NCBI RefSeq assembly: GCF_003852545.1
Contig: NZ_QAJR01000011.1
Span: forward strand, 85,590 to 149,589
Reading direction: 5' to 3'
DNA length: 64,000 nucleotides
From: Acidovorax sp. FJL06
Lineage (GTDB): Bacteria; Pseudomonadota; Gammaproteobacteria; Burkholderiales; Burkholderiaceae_C
The translations under genes and the position numbers were made by a program. The notes under the pieces were generated by a model. It ran no database searches, was not told the DNA's origin, and saw only the letters and a list, made by a program, of their open reading frames with translations. Below, one piece after another: positions 36,560-45,530 of the stretch (positions are counted from its first letter, which is position 1; each line of letters starts with the position of its first letter).

Positions 36560-38143
36560 TCAGGCGAACACCGGCCCCGGGCGGCCATCCTGCACCACAA
36601 AGCGGGCCAGGGTGCTTGCGCCGCTGTCCGCGCGCATCGGGTCGTCGAGCACGCGCAGGGTGGTGGTCCACTGCCGGGGCGTGATGTCGGCCAGGCCATA
36701 GCCGCGCAGGTCACAGCGGGCCAGCAGCACATGGGGGTTGTGGCGCACCACGGCGTCCACCTTGTCTTGTGTGGTGCCTGAGCGCGAGCTGATGGAGGTG
36801 CCGCAGAACTCGCTGGCGATGGCGGGCGAGTCGGGGCGATTGGCATCGGCCTGAACGCGGCACACATAGTTCTGGTGGATGTCACCGCCCAGCAGCACGG
36901 TGTTGCGCGGCGCGTTGCGGGCCACGGCCTGCAGCAGGCGGGCGCGGGCGGCGGGGTAGCCGTCCCAGTTGTCGGTGGTGACCGTGCCCGAGGGGTAATG
37001 GCGGGGCGAGAACAGGGTCTGCTGTGCGATCACGCTCCAGCGGGTCGTGTCTTGCGCGGCGGCATCGGCAGCCAGGCCGGTGTCGAGCCACTGCTCCTGC
37101 GCGGTGCCCAGCAGGGTGCGCGCGGGGTCGGCCAGGTCGGCGCAGTGGCTGCCGCGCACGGCCCCGGCGCTGGTGGATTCGGGCGAGCGGCAGGCCTGCC
37201 AGCTGCGGTATTGGCGGCTGTCAAGCAGGTGGATGTGCGCGAGCCGGCCCCAGCGCAGGCGGCGGTAGACCTGCAGCGCGTCCCACCGGGTGTCGGGGAA
37301 GGGGCGGCCCAGGCTGGCGGCGCGCAGGGGCATGTTTTCGTAAAACGCCTGCCACGCGGCGCCGCGCATCGCCAGGAAATTGGCAGCATCGCCCCGGCCT
37401 GCATGCCCCGCACTGGCGGCGTAGTCGTTCTGCACCTCGTGGTCGTCCCAGGTCACGGACCAGGGACAACTGGCGTGGGCCGCTTGCAGGGCCAGGTCGC
37501 TTTTGTGCAGCGCATAGCGGTCGCGGTAATCGGCCAGGGTGGTGGCCAGGCGCAGGCTGTGGGTGCGCGCCAGGTCCGAGGTGTTCTTGGGCGTGGCGTA
37601 TTCGTAGATGTAATCGCCCAGAAACAGCACCAGGTCCGGCTGGTCGGCCACCAGGTGGCGCCACGCGGCGTAGTGGCCATGTTCCCACCGCTGGCAGGAC
37701 GCGAAGGCGATGCGCAGCGCATCCGGCAGGTCGCCCGCCGCGGGGACGGTGCGGGTGCGGCCCACGGTGCTTACGGCATCGCCCAGCATGAAGCGGTAGT
37801 GGTACCAGCGCCCTGGTGCCAGGCCGCGCAGCTCCACATGCACGCTGTGCCCCAGCTGCGGCAGCGCGGGGGCTTCGCCCTTTTGCACGATCTGCGCAAA
37901 GCGCGCGTCGTGCGCCACTTCCCAGCGCACGGTGTGGGTGGCCTGCATCTGTGCGGGCTGCGCCAGCACCAGGCGGGTCCAGAGCACCACGCCATCGGGT
38001 GTGGGGTCGCCACTGGCGATGCCCAGCGCAAAGGGGTCGCTTTGCAGCGTGGGCGGGTTGCTCCAGGCCCAGCGGGGCAGGGTGGTGGCGGTGGCGGCGA
38101 GGGCCGCATTGCGCAGAAAGCTGCGTCGTAGCTGCGGAGTCAT
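36560..38143 (-). CDS. phoD: Tat-exported alkaline phosphatase D (PhoD)
   Basis: A 527-residue PhoD-family phosphatase. The signal is twin-arginine (LRRSFLRNAALAATATTLP). A PhoD N-terminal beta domain (SDPFALGIASGDPTPDGVVL and onwards) leads to the metallophosphatase domain with FASCQRWEHGHYAAW, LVLFLGDYIYEY, VTWDDHEVQNDYA and, later, VLLGGDIHQNYVC. These hold the aspartates and histidines that bind Ca2+ and Fe3+ in the family. It releases phosphate from phosphodiesters or monoesters in the periplasm. The start at 38143 begins the Tat signal. Confidence 0.93.
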   Translation of the reverse strand: MTPQLRRSFLRNAALAATATTLPRWAWSNPPTLQSDPFALGIASGDPTPDGVVLWTRLVLAQPAQMQATHTVRWEVAHDARFAQIVQKGEAPALPQLGHSVHVELRGLAPGRWYHYRFMLGDAVSTVGRTRTVPAAGDLPDALRIAFASCQRWEHGHYAAWRHLVADQPDLVLFLGDYIYEYATPKNTSDLARTHSLRLATTLADYRDRYALHKSDLALQAAHASCPWSVTWDDHEVQNDYAASAGHAGRGDAANFLAMRGAAWQAFYENMPLRAASLGRPFPDTRWDALQVYRRLRWGRLAHIHLLDSRQYRSWQACRSPESTSAGAVRGSHCADLADPARTLLGTAQEQWLDTGLAADAAAQDTTRWSVIAQQTLFSPRHYPSGTVTTDNWDGYPAARARLLQAVARNAPRNTVLLGGDIHQNYVCRVQADANRPDSPAIASEFCGTSISSRSGTTQDKVDAVVRHNPHVLLARCDLRGYGLADITPRQWTTTLRVLDDPMRADSGASTLARFVVQDGRPGPVFA

Positions 38144-38195
38144 TGCAGGACTTTGGATTGATGCGCTGTGTTTAAAACTGGCGCGGCCCAGGCCA

Positions 38196-38280
38196 GCGCC
38201 GCCGCGCAAGGGCCGCCCCGCCGCGCTGGCGGCGTCTCCCTCTGGGGGTAAGGCGCCGAAGGCGACTCAGGGGGGAGGCA
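38196..38280. repeat. GC-rich dispersed repeat (Comamonadaceae type)
   Basis: A GC-rich stretch with CGCCGC...GCGGCG pairing and CCCTCTGGGGG next to CTCAGGGGGG. I recall similar sequences scattered in Comamonadaceae genomes. It fills most of the gap between phoD and the cyclase gene. This call is partly from memory. Confidence 0.4.
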
Positions 38281-38281
38281 A

Positions 38282-39814
38282 TCACGCCGCCATCACCCGG
38301 TTCTTGCCCGAGCGTTTGGCGAGGTACATGGCCTGGTCGGCGCGCACGATGGCGTCGGTGCTGCTTTCGCTGTCGCCCAGCTGGGCCACGCCCGCGCTGA
38401 AGGTGATGAGGACTTTCTCGCTGCCTTGCAGGAAGAAGCGGGTGGTCAGCTCGCGCTGCAGCCGTGTCATGGCGGCCACGCCGGCTTCGACCGCTGTGTC
38501 GGGCAGCACGATGACGAATTCTTCGCCGCCATAGCGCGCCAACAGGTCCTGCGGCCGCATGACTTCGCGTGTGACCTGGGCCAGGTGCACCAGCGCCGCG
38601 TCGCCGCCCGCGTGGCCCAGGCGGTCGTTGATGGTCTTGAAGTTGTCCACGTCCAGCAGCGCCAGGCACAGCGACGAGCCCAGGCGGCGGGCGCGGGCGA
38701 TCTCGCGTTCCATGGCCTCGTCCAGGCCCTTGCGGTTGAGGCTGCCGGTGAGCGGGTCGTGCCGGGCCTGGGCGCTGGCACGGTCGAGTTCTTCCTGCAG
38801 CTTGGCCACTTCGGCGCGCTTGGCTTCGGTGCGCTCGCGCAGGTCCTGCAGTTCGTCATGCGCCACGCGGCTGTCCAGCGCCATGGCGCGGGTGGCGCTC
38901 ATCACCTCCTGCAGCACGGGGGCGATGTCCTGCAGTGTGTTGGCCTTGCCGATGAGGTCGGCGCAGCGCTCCATCGTGCCCTGGTAGCTGGTGCTGGAGG
39001 CGGTGATCTTGGCCAGCCGTTCGATGAAGGTGGCGAGCATGTCCTTCATCTGCTCTTGCGCTTCGAGCGTGCGGGCCTTGGCCTCGGTCTGCTTGAAGAT
39101 CACGTCCTTGAGGCGGCGCTGCACGTCGTCGAGCCGGCGCAGGGTGAGCGGCGGGGTCGAGGCGGTCATCAGCGCCTCGGCCTGGCCGTGCAGCCAGCGG
39201 TCGTCCACGCTGAGCACGGCGATGTTCTCGAAGATCATGTGCAGCAGCTCCAGCAGGCTGGTGCGGATGGCGGCCTGGTCTTCGGTGGCAAACGACAGCC
39301 GGTAGGTGAAGTTGCCCAGCATGAGTTGCGCCGTGGCCACGGGGGGCGCTGGCTCGCGCAGGAAGGTGATGAGCTGCTGCGCCATCTCGATCACGCGGGC
39401 GTCGTCTTCGCCCAGCGCAGGCAGGGTGTTGTCGATGAGGCGCGCCAGCGTCTCGGCCAACTCGGATGGCAGCTCGCCCAGGGCCGTGGGGGCATCGGCG
39501 GTTTCGATGGGGGTGGATGTGGTGGCGTGCAGGCCCAGGTTGGCGTAGCCCACCATCACGCTTTGCAGCGAGGTCCAGTCCTTGGTGATGATGGCCCGTT
39601 CAAATTGCGTGAGCAGGCGCTTCTGGGCCGGGGTCTGGGCGGGCAGCACCCGCTGGATGCCGCTCAGCGGCCCTTCGGGGAAGGGCTGTGGGCTGCGGGT
39701 GCCCGCAATTTCGTCGTACAGCGCCAGGTAGTGGTCGGGGGTGGGCTGCAACCGGCGCGCCGCCAGTTGTTTGAGTGTCTCGCGCGCGATCTCGGAGGGT
39801 AGTCGGTCGGCCAT
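38282..39814 (-). CDS. Soluble diguanylate cyclase (GGDEF)
   Basis: A 510-residue cytosolic GGDEF protein. The first 350 residues are helical without known motifs (SEIARETLKQLAARRLQPTP ... SVDDRWLHGQAEALMTAS), ending in a coiled coil (LRERTEAKRAEVAKLQEELD). The GGDEF domain starts ARHDPLTGSLNRKGLDEAM and has the active site GGEEF at 429-433 with the inhibitory site R420-x-x-D423 (RPQD) before it. It should be an active cyclic di-GMP synthase controlled by an unknown signal at its N-terminal part. There are no membrane segments. Confidence 0.92.
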   Translation of the reverse strand: MADRLPSEIARETLKQLAARRLQPTPDHYLALYDEIAGTRSPQPFPEGPLSGIQRVLPAQTPAQKRLLTQFERAIITKDWTSLQSVMVGYANLGLHATTSTPIETADAPTALGELPSELAETLARLIDNTLPALGEDDARVIEMAQQLITFLREPAPPVATAQLMLGNFTYRLSFATEDQAAIRTSLLELLHMIFENIAVLSVDDRWLHGQAEALMTASTPPLTLRRLDDVQRRLKDVIFKQTEAKARTLEAQEQMKDMLATFIERLAKITASSTSYQGTMERCADLIGKANTLQDIAPVLQEVMSATRAMALDSRVAHDELQDLRERTEAKRAEVAKLQEELDRASAQARHDPLTGSLNRKGLDEAMEREIARARRLGSSLCLALLDVDNFKTINDRLGHAGGDAALVHLAQVTREVMRPQDLLARYGGEEFVIVLPDTAVEAGVAAMTRLQRELTTRFFLQGSEKVLITFSAGVAQLGDSESSTDAIVRADQAMYLAKRSGKNRVMAA

Positions 39815-39930
39815 GGGAGGGCACCAGTGTCAGGAGGGGCGGGAAGGCGCAAGTGTGACACAGCGAACGACTTTTTTGGGCGTGCGGCGCGCGGTCTGCC
39901 GGGCGCCGCCCGCCCGGGGCAGCCGTGGGC

Positions 39931-40905
39931 TCAGTTCACCATCACGAGCTTGCCCATCACGCCGCGCGAGCCCATGTGGGCGTAGGCGGCGGGCAGCTCG
40001 GCCATGGGCATGGTGCGGTCGATCACGGGCTTGATCTTGCCCTGGGCATACCACTGGGCCAGTTCGCCCATCATGGCCGCGTTGGCCTTGGGCTCGCGCT
40101 TGGCAAAGTCGCCCCAGAACACGCCCACGATGGACGCGCCCTTGAGCAGCGCCAGGTTGAAGGGCAGCGCGGGGATGGGGCCCGAGGCAAAGCCCACCAC
40201 CAGGTAGCGGCCGCGCCAGGCGATGGAACGGAACGCGGGCTCGGCAAAGTCGCCGCCCACGGGGTCGTAGATCACGTCGGGGCCCTTGCCATCGGTGAGC
40301 GCCTTGATGGCGTCGCGCAGGTTGTCCTTGCTGTAGTTGATGGTGGCATCGGCGCCGATGGAGGTGCACAGCGCACATTTCTCGTCGCTGGAGGCGGCGG
40401 CAATCACCCGGGCGCCCATGGCCTTGGCGATCTGGATGGCCGAGGTGCCCACGCCACCCGCAGCGCCCAGCACCAGCACCGTCTCGCCCGCCTTGAGCTG
40501 GGCGCGGTCCACCAGCGCGTGGTAAGACGTGGCGTAGATCATGATGAAGGCGGCGGCATCCACATGCGAGAAGCCGTCGGGCAGGGGCATGCACAGCGCG
40601 GCGGGTGCAATGGTGTGCGTGCCGAAGCCGCCCGTGCCCGACAGGCAGGCCACGTTCTGGCCGGCCTTGAGGTGCGTGACGCCATCGCCCACGGCGGCCA
40701 CCACGCCCGCGTATTCGGAGCCGGGCACAAAGGGCAGCGGCGGCTTCATCTGGTACTTGTTCTGCACGATGAGCAGGTCGGGGAAGTTCAGGCTGGCGGC
40801 CTTGATCTCGATGAGCACCTCGCCCGCCTTGGGGGCCGGCGTGGGCAGTTCGGTCCAGGTCAGGGCGTCAACGCCGACGGGGTTGGTGCAAAGCCAAGCG
40901 TGCAT
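39931..40905 (-). CDS. NADPH:quinone oxidoreductase family protein (zinc-free MDR)
   Basis: A 324-residue medium-chain dehydrogenase/reductase. The N-terminal catalytic part (LIEIKAASLNFPDLLIVQNK, PFVPGSEYAGVVAAVGDGV) lacks the zinc ligands of alcohol dehydrogenases. The Rossmann part reads LVLGAAGGVGTSAIQIAKAM and continues to DVIYDPVGGDFAEPAFRSIA. It matches the quinone oxidoreductase group. A single-gene unit; the substrate (quinone, enone or acyl compound) is unknown. Confidence 0.92.
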   Translation of the reverse strand: MHAWLCTNPVGVDALTWTELPTPAPKAGEVLIEIKAASLNFPDLLIVQNKYQMKPPLPFVPGSEYAGVVAAVGDGVTHLKAGQNVACLSGTGGFGTHTIAPAALCMPLPDGFSHVDAAAFIMIYATSYHALVDRAQLKAGETVLVLGAAGGVGTSAIQIAKAMGARVIAAASSDEKCALCTSIGADATINYSKDNLRDAIKALTDGKGPDVIYDPVGGDFAEPAFRSIAWRGRYLVVGFASGPIPALPFNLALLKGASIVGVFWGDFAKREPKANAAMMGELAQWYAQGKIKPVIDRTMPMAELPAAYAHMGSRGVMGKLVMVN

Positions 40906-41056
40906 GGGATAGGTCTCCTGTCAATGTTGGGGCGCATGATAGGCCGGGGTGCCCAGGGCCTGTTGTCCCACGAGCGACGGGCCTGGTGCGCGCCGTGCCC
41001 CGGCAGCGCGCGCAGGGGCGCCCCACCTACAATCCGTTGCAACCTCTGCTGCAACC

Positions 41057-41857
41057 ATGAAAATTCTGATTTCCAACGACGACGGCTACCAGGCCCCAGG
41101 CATCGTGGCCCTGCATGACGCACTCAAGACCCTGGAGGGCGTGGAGGTGGAGGTGGTCGCGCCCGAGCACAACAACAGCGCCAAGTCGAACGCGCTGACC
41201 CTGCATTCGCCGCTGTACGTCCATCGGGCGGCCAACGGCTTTCGGTATGTGAATGGAACCCCGGCCGACTGCGTGCACATCGCGCTGACCGGCTTGCTGG
41301 GCTACCGGCCCGATCTGGTGGTGTCTGGCATCAACAATGGCGCCAACATGGGCGACGACACCATCTATTCGGGCACGGTGGGCGCGGCGATGGAGGGCTA
41401 TCTGTTCGGCATCCCCGCCATCGCGTTTTCGCAGGTGGACAAGGGCTGGGGCGAGCTGGAGGCCGCCGCCGCCAAGGCCCGTGAGATCGTGGCGCAGATG
41501 CGTGCCCAGGGCCTGGTGAACGAGACCCCCTGGCTGCTGAATGTGAACATCCCCAACATGCCGCTGGATGCGCTGCGGCCCCTCAAGTGGTGCCGCCTGG
41601 GGCGCCGCCATGCGGCCGAGCGCGTGATCGTGCAGGAAAGCCCGCGTGGCGAGGCGATGTACTGGATCGGCGGGGCGGGGGCCGCCAAGGACGACGCCGA
41701 AGGCACGGACTTTCATGCCACGGCGCAGGGCCATGTGTCCATCACGCCGCTGAAGGTGGACCTGACCGACCACGGCAGCCTGGGCGCCTGGGCGCAGACG
41801 GCATCCCGGCTGGTGGCGGGGGGCGGGGCAGGGGCGGATTCCGCCCCGGGCGTGTGA
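41057..41857 (+). CDS. surE: 5'/3'-nucleotidase SurE
   Basis: A 266-residue SurE nucleotidase that removes phosphate from nucleoside monophosphates, often in stationary phase. Metal-binding [12 protein letters not shown] near the start, the [11 protein letters not shown] and [14 protein letters not shown] loops, [21 protein letters not shown] and the catalytic core are all present. The start at ATG 41057 is fixed by [17 protein letters not shown] box at 41028-41033 may be its -10. Its stop and the pcm start share one base (TGATG), giving the usual surE-pcm-nlpD order. Confidence 0.96.
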   Translation: MKILISNDDGYQAPGIVALHDALKTLEGVEVEVVAPEHNNSAKSNALTLHSPLYVHRAANGFRYVNGTPADCVHIALTGLLGYRPDLVVSGINNGANMGDDTIYSGTVGAAMEGYLFGIPAIAFSQVDKGWGELEAAAAKAREIVAQMRAQGLVNETPWLLNVNIPNMPLDALRPLKWCRLGRRHAAERVIVQESPRGEAMYWIGGAGAAKDDAEGTDFHATAQGHVSITPLKVDLTDHGSLGAWAQTASRLVAGGGAGADSAPGV

Positions 41858-42645
41858 TGCAGCGCCGCCCTGGGTTTCCGGCCCGGCTGCCGGGCACGGG
41901 CAGCGCCGGCGCCAGGCCGGTGGCGCAGGGGCCGGTCCCTGCCTCTGCGTTGGCCGGGCGCAAGCCGGTGGTGGCTGCGCCGGTCGGGGTGGGGCTGGAT
42001 TCTTCGGCGGTTCGCGCCCGCATGGTGCAAAAGCTCGCGGCGGGCGGGATCACCGCGGCCCCCGTGCTGCAGGCCCTGGGTGCGGTGGAGCGCCACCGGT
42101 TTGTGGACACGGCCCTGGTCAACCAGGCCTATGAAGACACCAGCCTGCCCATCGGGCTGGGCCAGACCATCTCCAAGCCCAGCGTGGTGGCGCGCATGTG
42201 CGAGTTGTTGCTGGGGGCCGAGGGCGCGCGCTCCGGCGGCCTGGGCCGGGTGCTGGAGATCGGCACGGGCTGCGGCTACCAGGCGGCGGTGCTGAGTCTG
42301 CTGGCCCGGGAGGTCTACACGCTGGAGCGGCTGCGTGGCCTGCACGACCGGGCCCGCGATAACCTGCGCCCTTTCCGGTTGGCCAATGTGCACCTGCTGC
42401 TGGGCGATGGCATGCTGGGCTATGCCAAGGGGGCCCCCTACGCCGCCATCATTGCCGCTGCGGGTGGCGATGCCGTGCCCCAGGCCTGGTGCGACCAGTT
42501 GGCCGTGGGGGGGCGGCTGGTGGCGCCCATGGCGCTGTCGGGTGGGCAGCAGATGTTGCTGGTGATCGACAAAACCCCGCACGGATTGAAACAAAACGTG
42601 CTCGAGCCGGTGCATTTTGTCCCCCTAAAATCGGGGATTGCGTAA
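41857..42645 (+). CDS. pcm: Protein-L-isoaspartate O-methyltransferase
   Basis: A 262-residue isoaspartyl methyltransferase that starts repair of damaged Asp/Asn in proteins. The SAM-binding core reads VLEIGTGCGYQAAVLSLLA, with post-motif PYAAIIAAAGGDAVPQAW. The active region QTISKPSVVARMCELLL is present. It has an N-terminal Arg/Pro/Ala-rich extension of about 45 residues (RRPGFPARLPGTGSAGARP) compared with the E. coli enzyme; a later start is possible. It overlaps surE by one base and is followed closely by nlpD. Confidence 0.93.
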   Translation: MQRRPGFPARLPGTGSAGARPVAQGPVPASALAGRKPVVAAPVGVGLDSSAVRARMVQKLAAGGITAAPVLQALGAVERHRFVDTALVNQAYEDTSLPIGLGQTISKPSVVARMCELLLGAEGARSGGLGRVLEIGTGCGYQAAVLSLLAREVYTLERLRGLHDRARDNLRPFRLANVHLLLGDGMLGYAKGAPYAAIIAAAGGDAVPQAWCDQLAVGGRLVAPMALSGGQQMLLVIDKTPHGLKQNVLEPVHFVPLKSGIA

Positions 42646-42657
42646 AGGGAATTGCTT

Positions 42658-43575
42658 ATGTTCGTATCGCGTGGTCTTGTGGTGGGGTTTACCGTGGCAA
42701 TGGCGGGGCTGGTGCTCTCCGGCTGTGGCACCCGCATGAACAAGGCTCCTGTGGAAGATCGGGGCACCTCCACCTCTTCTGCGCCCGCGCAGGCTGGTCA
42801 GCCTGGCGTGGTGGTGGGCACCCCCATCAAACCGCTGCCCGGGGCTGAGAATGCCGGCAAGCCAGGCTACTACACGGTCAAGCCGGGGGATACCCTGATT
42901 CGCATCGGGCTGGAGTCCGGCCAGAGCTGGAAAGACCTTGCCCGCTGGAACAACCTCGAAAACGCCAACCTCATCGAAGTGGGGCAGGTGCTGCGCGTGG
43001 CCCCCCCCACGGCCGCCGTGGCAGCCACGGCCGTGGCCTCCGACAACGGGGTGGTGACGCGGCCTGTGACCTCGTCCACCGTGGCGCCGGCCAGCGCGCC
43101 CGCCACGGCTGCCAGCGCCGCAAAACCCGCAGCATCGGCGGCCCCTGGCACGGTGGTCGCCGTTGCGCCGGCTACGCCGGCACCAGCAGTGGCCTCTGCG
43201 GGGGAGGATGACATCGCCTTCATCTGGCCGGCGTCGGGTTCGCTGATTGCGGGCTTCGACGAGGCGCGCAACAAGGGCTACGACATCTCCGGCAAGGCGG
43301 GCGAGCCCGTGCTGGCCGCTGCCGATGGCCGCGTGGTGTATGCCGGTGCAGGCCTGCGCGGCTATGGCAACCTGGTGATCCTGAAGCACAACAACACCTT
43401 CCTCACGGCCTATGCGCACAACCAGTCGCTGCTGGTCAAGGAGGACCAGGCCGTGCGCAAGGGCCAGAAGATCGCCGAGATGGGCAACACCGACGCGGAC
43501 CGCGTCAAGCTGCACTTTGAAATCCGCCGGCAAGGCAAGCCCGTGGACCCCTCGCGCTACCTGCCGGCGCGTTGA
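42658..43575 (+). CDS. nlpD: NlpD-like lipoprotein with LysM and degenerate M23 domain
   Basis: A 305-residue outer-membrane lipoprotein. The lipobox is LSGC (in AGLVLSGCGTRM). A LysM repeat (YYTVKPGDTLIRIGLESGQ, NLIEVGQVLRV) binds peptidoglycan, and an Ala-rich linker leads to an M23 fold. The M23 catalytic histidines are replaced (NKGYDISG and VKLHFEIR), so it should not cut peptidoglycan but activate an amidase, as NlpD does. ATG 42658 has GGGA in front. Its stop overlaps the possible TTG start of rluD. Confidence 0.93.
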   Translation: MFVSRGLVVGFTVAMAGLVLSGCGTRMNKAPVEDRGTSTSSAPAQAGQPGVVVGTPIKPLPGAENAGKPGYYTVKPGDTLIRIGLESGQSWKDLARWNNLENANLIEVGQVLRVAPPTAAVAATAVASDNGVVTRPVTSSTVAPASAPATAASAAKPAASAAPGTVVAVAPATPAPAVASAGEDDIAFIWPASGSLIAGFDEARNKGYDISGKAGEPVLAAADGRVVYAGAGLRGYGNLVILKHNNTFLTAYAHNQSLLVKEDQAVRKGQKIAEMGNTDADRVKLHFEIRRQGKPVDPSRYLPAR

Positions 43576-43580
43576 TCCCG

Positions 43581-44621
43581 ATGGTGGCTGACCTGCCGCA
43601 GGACGGCGATGGCAGTGCGGCCGGGGCGCCTGCCGAGGCGGGCGATGACCTACTCGCCGATGAGTCGGAAGCGCTGGTCGATGCCGGCAGCGAAATGCGC
43701 CACATGCTGGTGGCGGCGCCGCAGCATGCCGCCCGCCTGGACAAGGCGCTGGCGGACTTGGTCCCTGAGTTCTCCCGCAGCTATTTGCAGCAGTTGCTGG
43801 CGCAGGGGCTGGTCAGCCTCAATGGCAAGCCCGTGCTCAAGGCGGCCACCCGCGTCAAGGCCGGTGACCAGCTGGTCCTGGAAATGCGGCCCACGCTGCA
43901 GAGCCAGGCGTTCCGGCCCGAGCCCATGGCCATTGACGTGGTGTATGAGGATGCGCACCTGCTGGTCGTGAACAAGCCTGCGGGCCTGGTGGTGCATCCG
44001 GCGCCGGGCAACTGGAGCGGAACCTTGCTCAACGGCTTGCTGGCCCGGGACGAGAAAGCCCTGCGGGTTCCGCGTGCCGGCATCGTGCACCGGCTGGACA
44101 AGGACACCAGCGGCCTCATGGTGGTGGCGCGGGACCGCGCCACCATGGATGCGCTGGTGGCGTTGATTGCCGAGCGCAAGGTCAAGCGCCAATACCTTGC
44201 CATGGCGCATGGCGCCTGGACGGGGCCCAAGAACCGGTCGGTCGATGCTCCCGTCGGGCGCGATCCGCGCAACCGGCTGCGCATGGCCGTGGTGGACTTG
44301 GCGCTGCATGCCGGAAAATCCGCGCGCACCGACGTGCTGTGGCTGGACGGAACCGACCAGGGCTGCTGGGTGCAATGCACCTTGCACACGGGCCGGACCC
44401 ACCAGATCCGGGTGCACATGGCATCGCTCAGGCATCCGCTGGTGGGCGACAGCCTGTACGGCGGCGCGCCCCTGGGGAGCATGCAGCGGCAGGCGCTGCA
44501 TGCCTACCGCCTGGCCTTTGTGCACCCGGTGACGGGCAAGCCGCTGGAGTTCCATGCACCGGCGCCCGAGGACATGCAGCGGGCACTGTCTTCCTGGGGG
44601 CTGGGCTACAATGCGCCCTGA
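43581..44621 (+). CDS. rluD: 23S rRNA pseudouridine synthase RluD
   Basis: A 346-residue RluA-family pseudouridine synthase expected to modify helix 69 of 23S rRNA (1911/1915/1917). An acidic, Ala-rich extension (about 45 residues) precedes the S4 domain (ARLDKALADLVPEFSRSYLQ). The catalytic motif is GIVHRLDKDTSGLMVVA with its aspartate, and GRTHQIRVHMASL and HPLVGDSLYGG follow. Start choice: ATG 43581 is preferred to TTG 43572, which overlaps nlpD. Confidence 0.92.
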   Translation: MVADLPQDGDGSAAGAPAEAGDDLLADESEALVDAGSEMRHMLVAAPQHAARLDKALADLVPEFSRSYLQQLLAQGLVSLNGKPVLKAATRVKAGDQLVLEMRPTLQSQAFRPEPMAIDVVYEDAHLLVVNKPAGLVVHPAPGNWSGTLLNGLLARDEKALRVPRAGIVHRLDKDTSGLMVVARDRATMDALVALIAERKVKRQYLAMAHGAWTGPKNRSVDAPVGRDPRNRLRMAVVDLALHAGKSARTDVLWLDGTDQGCWVQCTLHTGRTHQIRVHMASLRHPLVGDSLYGGAPLGSMQRQALHAYRLAFVHPVTGKPLEFHAPAPEDMQRALSSWGLGYNAP

Positions 44622-44771
44622 CGGCCAGATCGGCCCCCTGCCCGAAGACGGAATCCCGCCGGGCCCTTGCGCCGCGCCAACGCCTTTGCACTGCGCGCCA
44701 TTTTGATTGCCCCCTGCTGTTGATGTGACACCCGTTGCAACGCGTGGCACTTTTCCAGGAATCGCTGAACC

Positions 44772-45530
44772 ATGAACACGGTGGATGCCAAAAGGGTCCT
44801 CGAAACTGCGCTGATCTGCGCGCAGCAGCCTGTGCCTGTGCGCGAGCTGCGGGTGCTTTTCAATGATGCATTGGGGTCCGACACGCTCAAGCTCTTGCTG
44901 CAGGAGCTGCAGCTGGACTGGGCGCAGCGCGGGGTGGAGTTGGTGCAGGTGGCCACGGGCTGGCGCTTCCAGAGCCGCCCAGAGATGCGGGAGTATCTCG
45001 ACCGGTTGCATCCCGAGAAGCCCCCGCGCTATACGCGGGCCACCATGGAGACGCTGGCCATCATTGCGTACCGCCAGCCGGTGACGCGGGGCGACATCGA
45101 GGACATCCGTGGCGTGACCGTCAACAGCCTGATCATCAAGCAATTGGAGGACCGGGGCTGGGTCGAGGTCATCGGGCACCGGGAAACCGTGGGGCGCCCA
45201 GCGCTGTTTGCAACCACCCGCCAGTTTCTGGATGACATGGGGCTGCAGTCGCTGGACCAGTTGCCGGTTTTGGACGACCCCACTGGCAATGCGAATGTGC
45301 TGGAGGCCATGGCTGCCGCTGCCCAGGGCGTGATCGAGCCAGAGCTGGAGCCGGTGTTGGAGCCCGAAACGGTGGCTGCGGAGCCCGCGGCTGAACTGCA
45401 GCCGGTGCCCGTTTCTTCCGTGGCAGCGCGTGGAAATGCGCCGCTCGTGGATGATTTTTTTAATGACACGGAGACGGACCTCCGTGGCGACCATGTGGAT
45501 ACCCCGGACGGTATCCAGGGAAACATTTGA
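44772..45530 (+). CDS. scpB: Segregation and condensation protein ScpB
   Basis: A 252-residue ScpB, which with ScpA and SMC condenses the chromosome. Two winged-helix domains are seen, with [20 protein letters not shown] at the start and the signature [20 protein letters not shown] then [20 protein letters not shown]. After about residue 165 comes an acidic, Ala/Pro-rich tail that is not conserved. ScpA is not adjacent. The stop shares a base with the rluB start (TGATG). The 150-base gap before it shows no other gene. Confidence 0.94.
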   Translation: MNTVDAKRVLETALICAQQPVPVRELRVLFNDALGSDTLKLLLQELQLDWAQRGVELVQVATGWRFQSRPEMREYLDRLHPEKPPRYTRATMETLAIIAYRQPVTRGDIEDIRGVTVNSLIIKQLEDRGWVEVIGHRETVGRPALFATTRQFLDDMGLQSLDQLPVLDDPTGNANVLEAMAAAAQGVIEPELEPVLEPETVAAEPAAELQPVPVSSVAARGNAPLVDDFFNDTETDLRGDHVDTPDGIQGNI

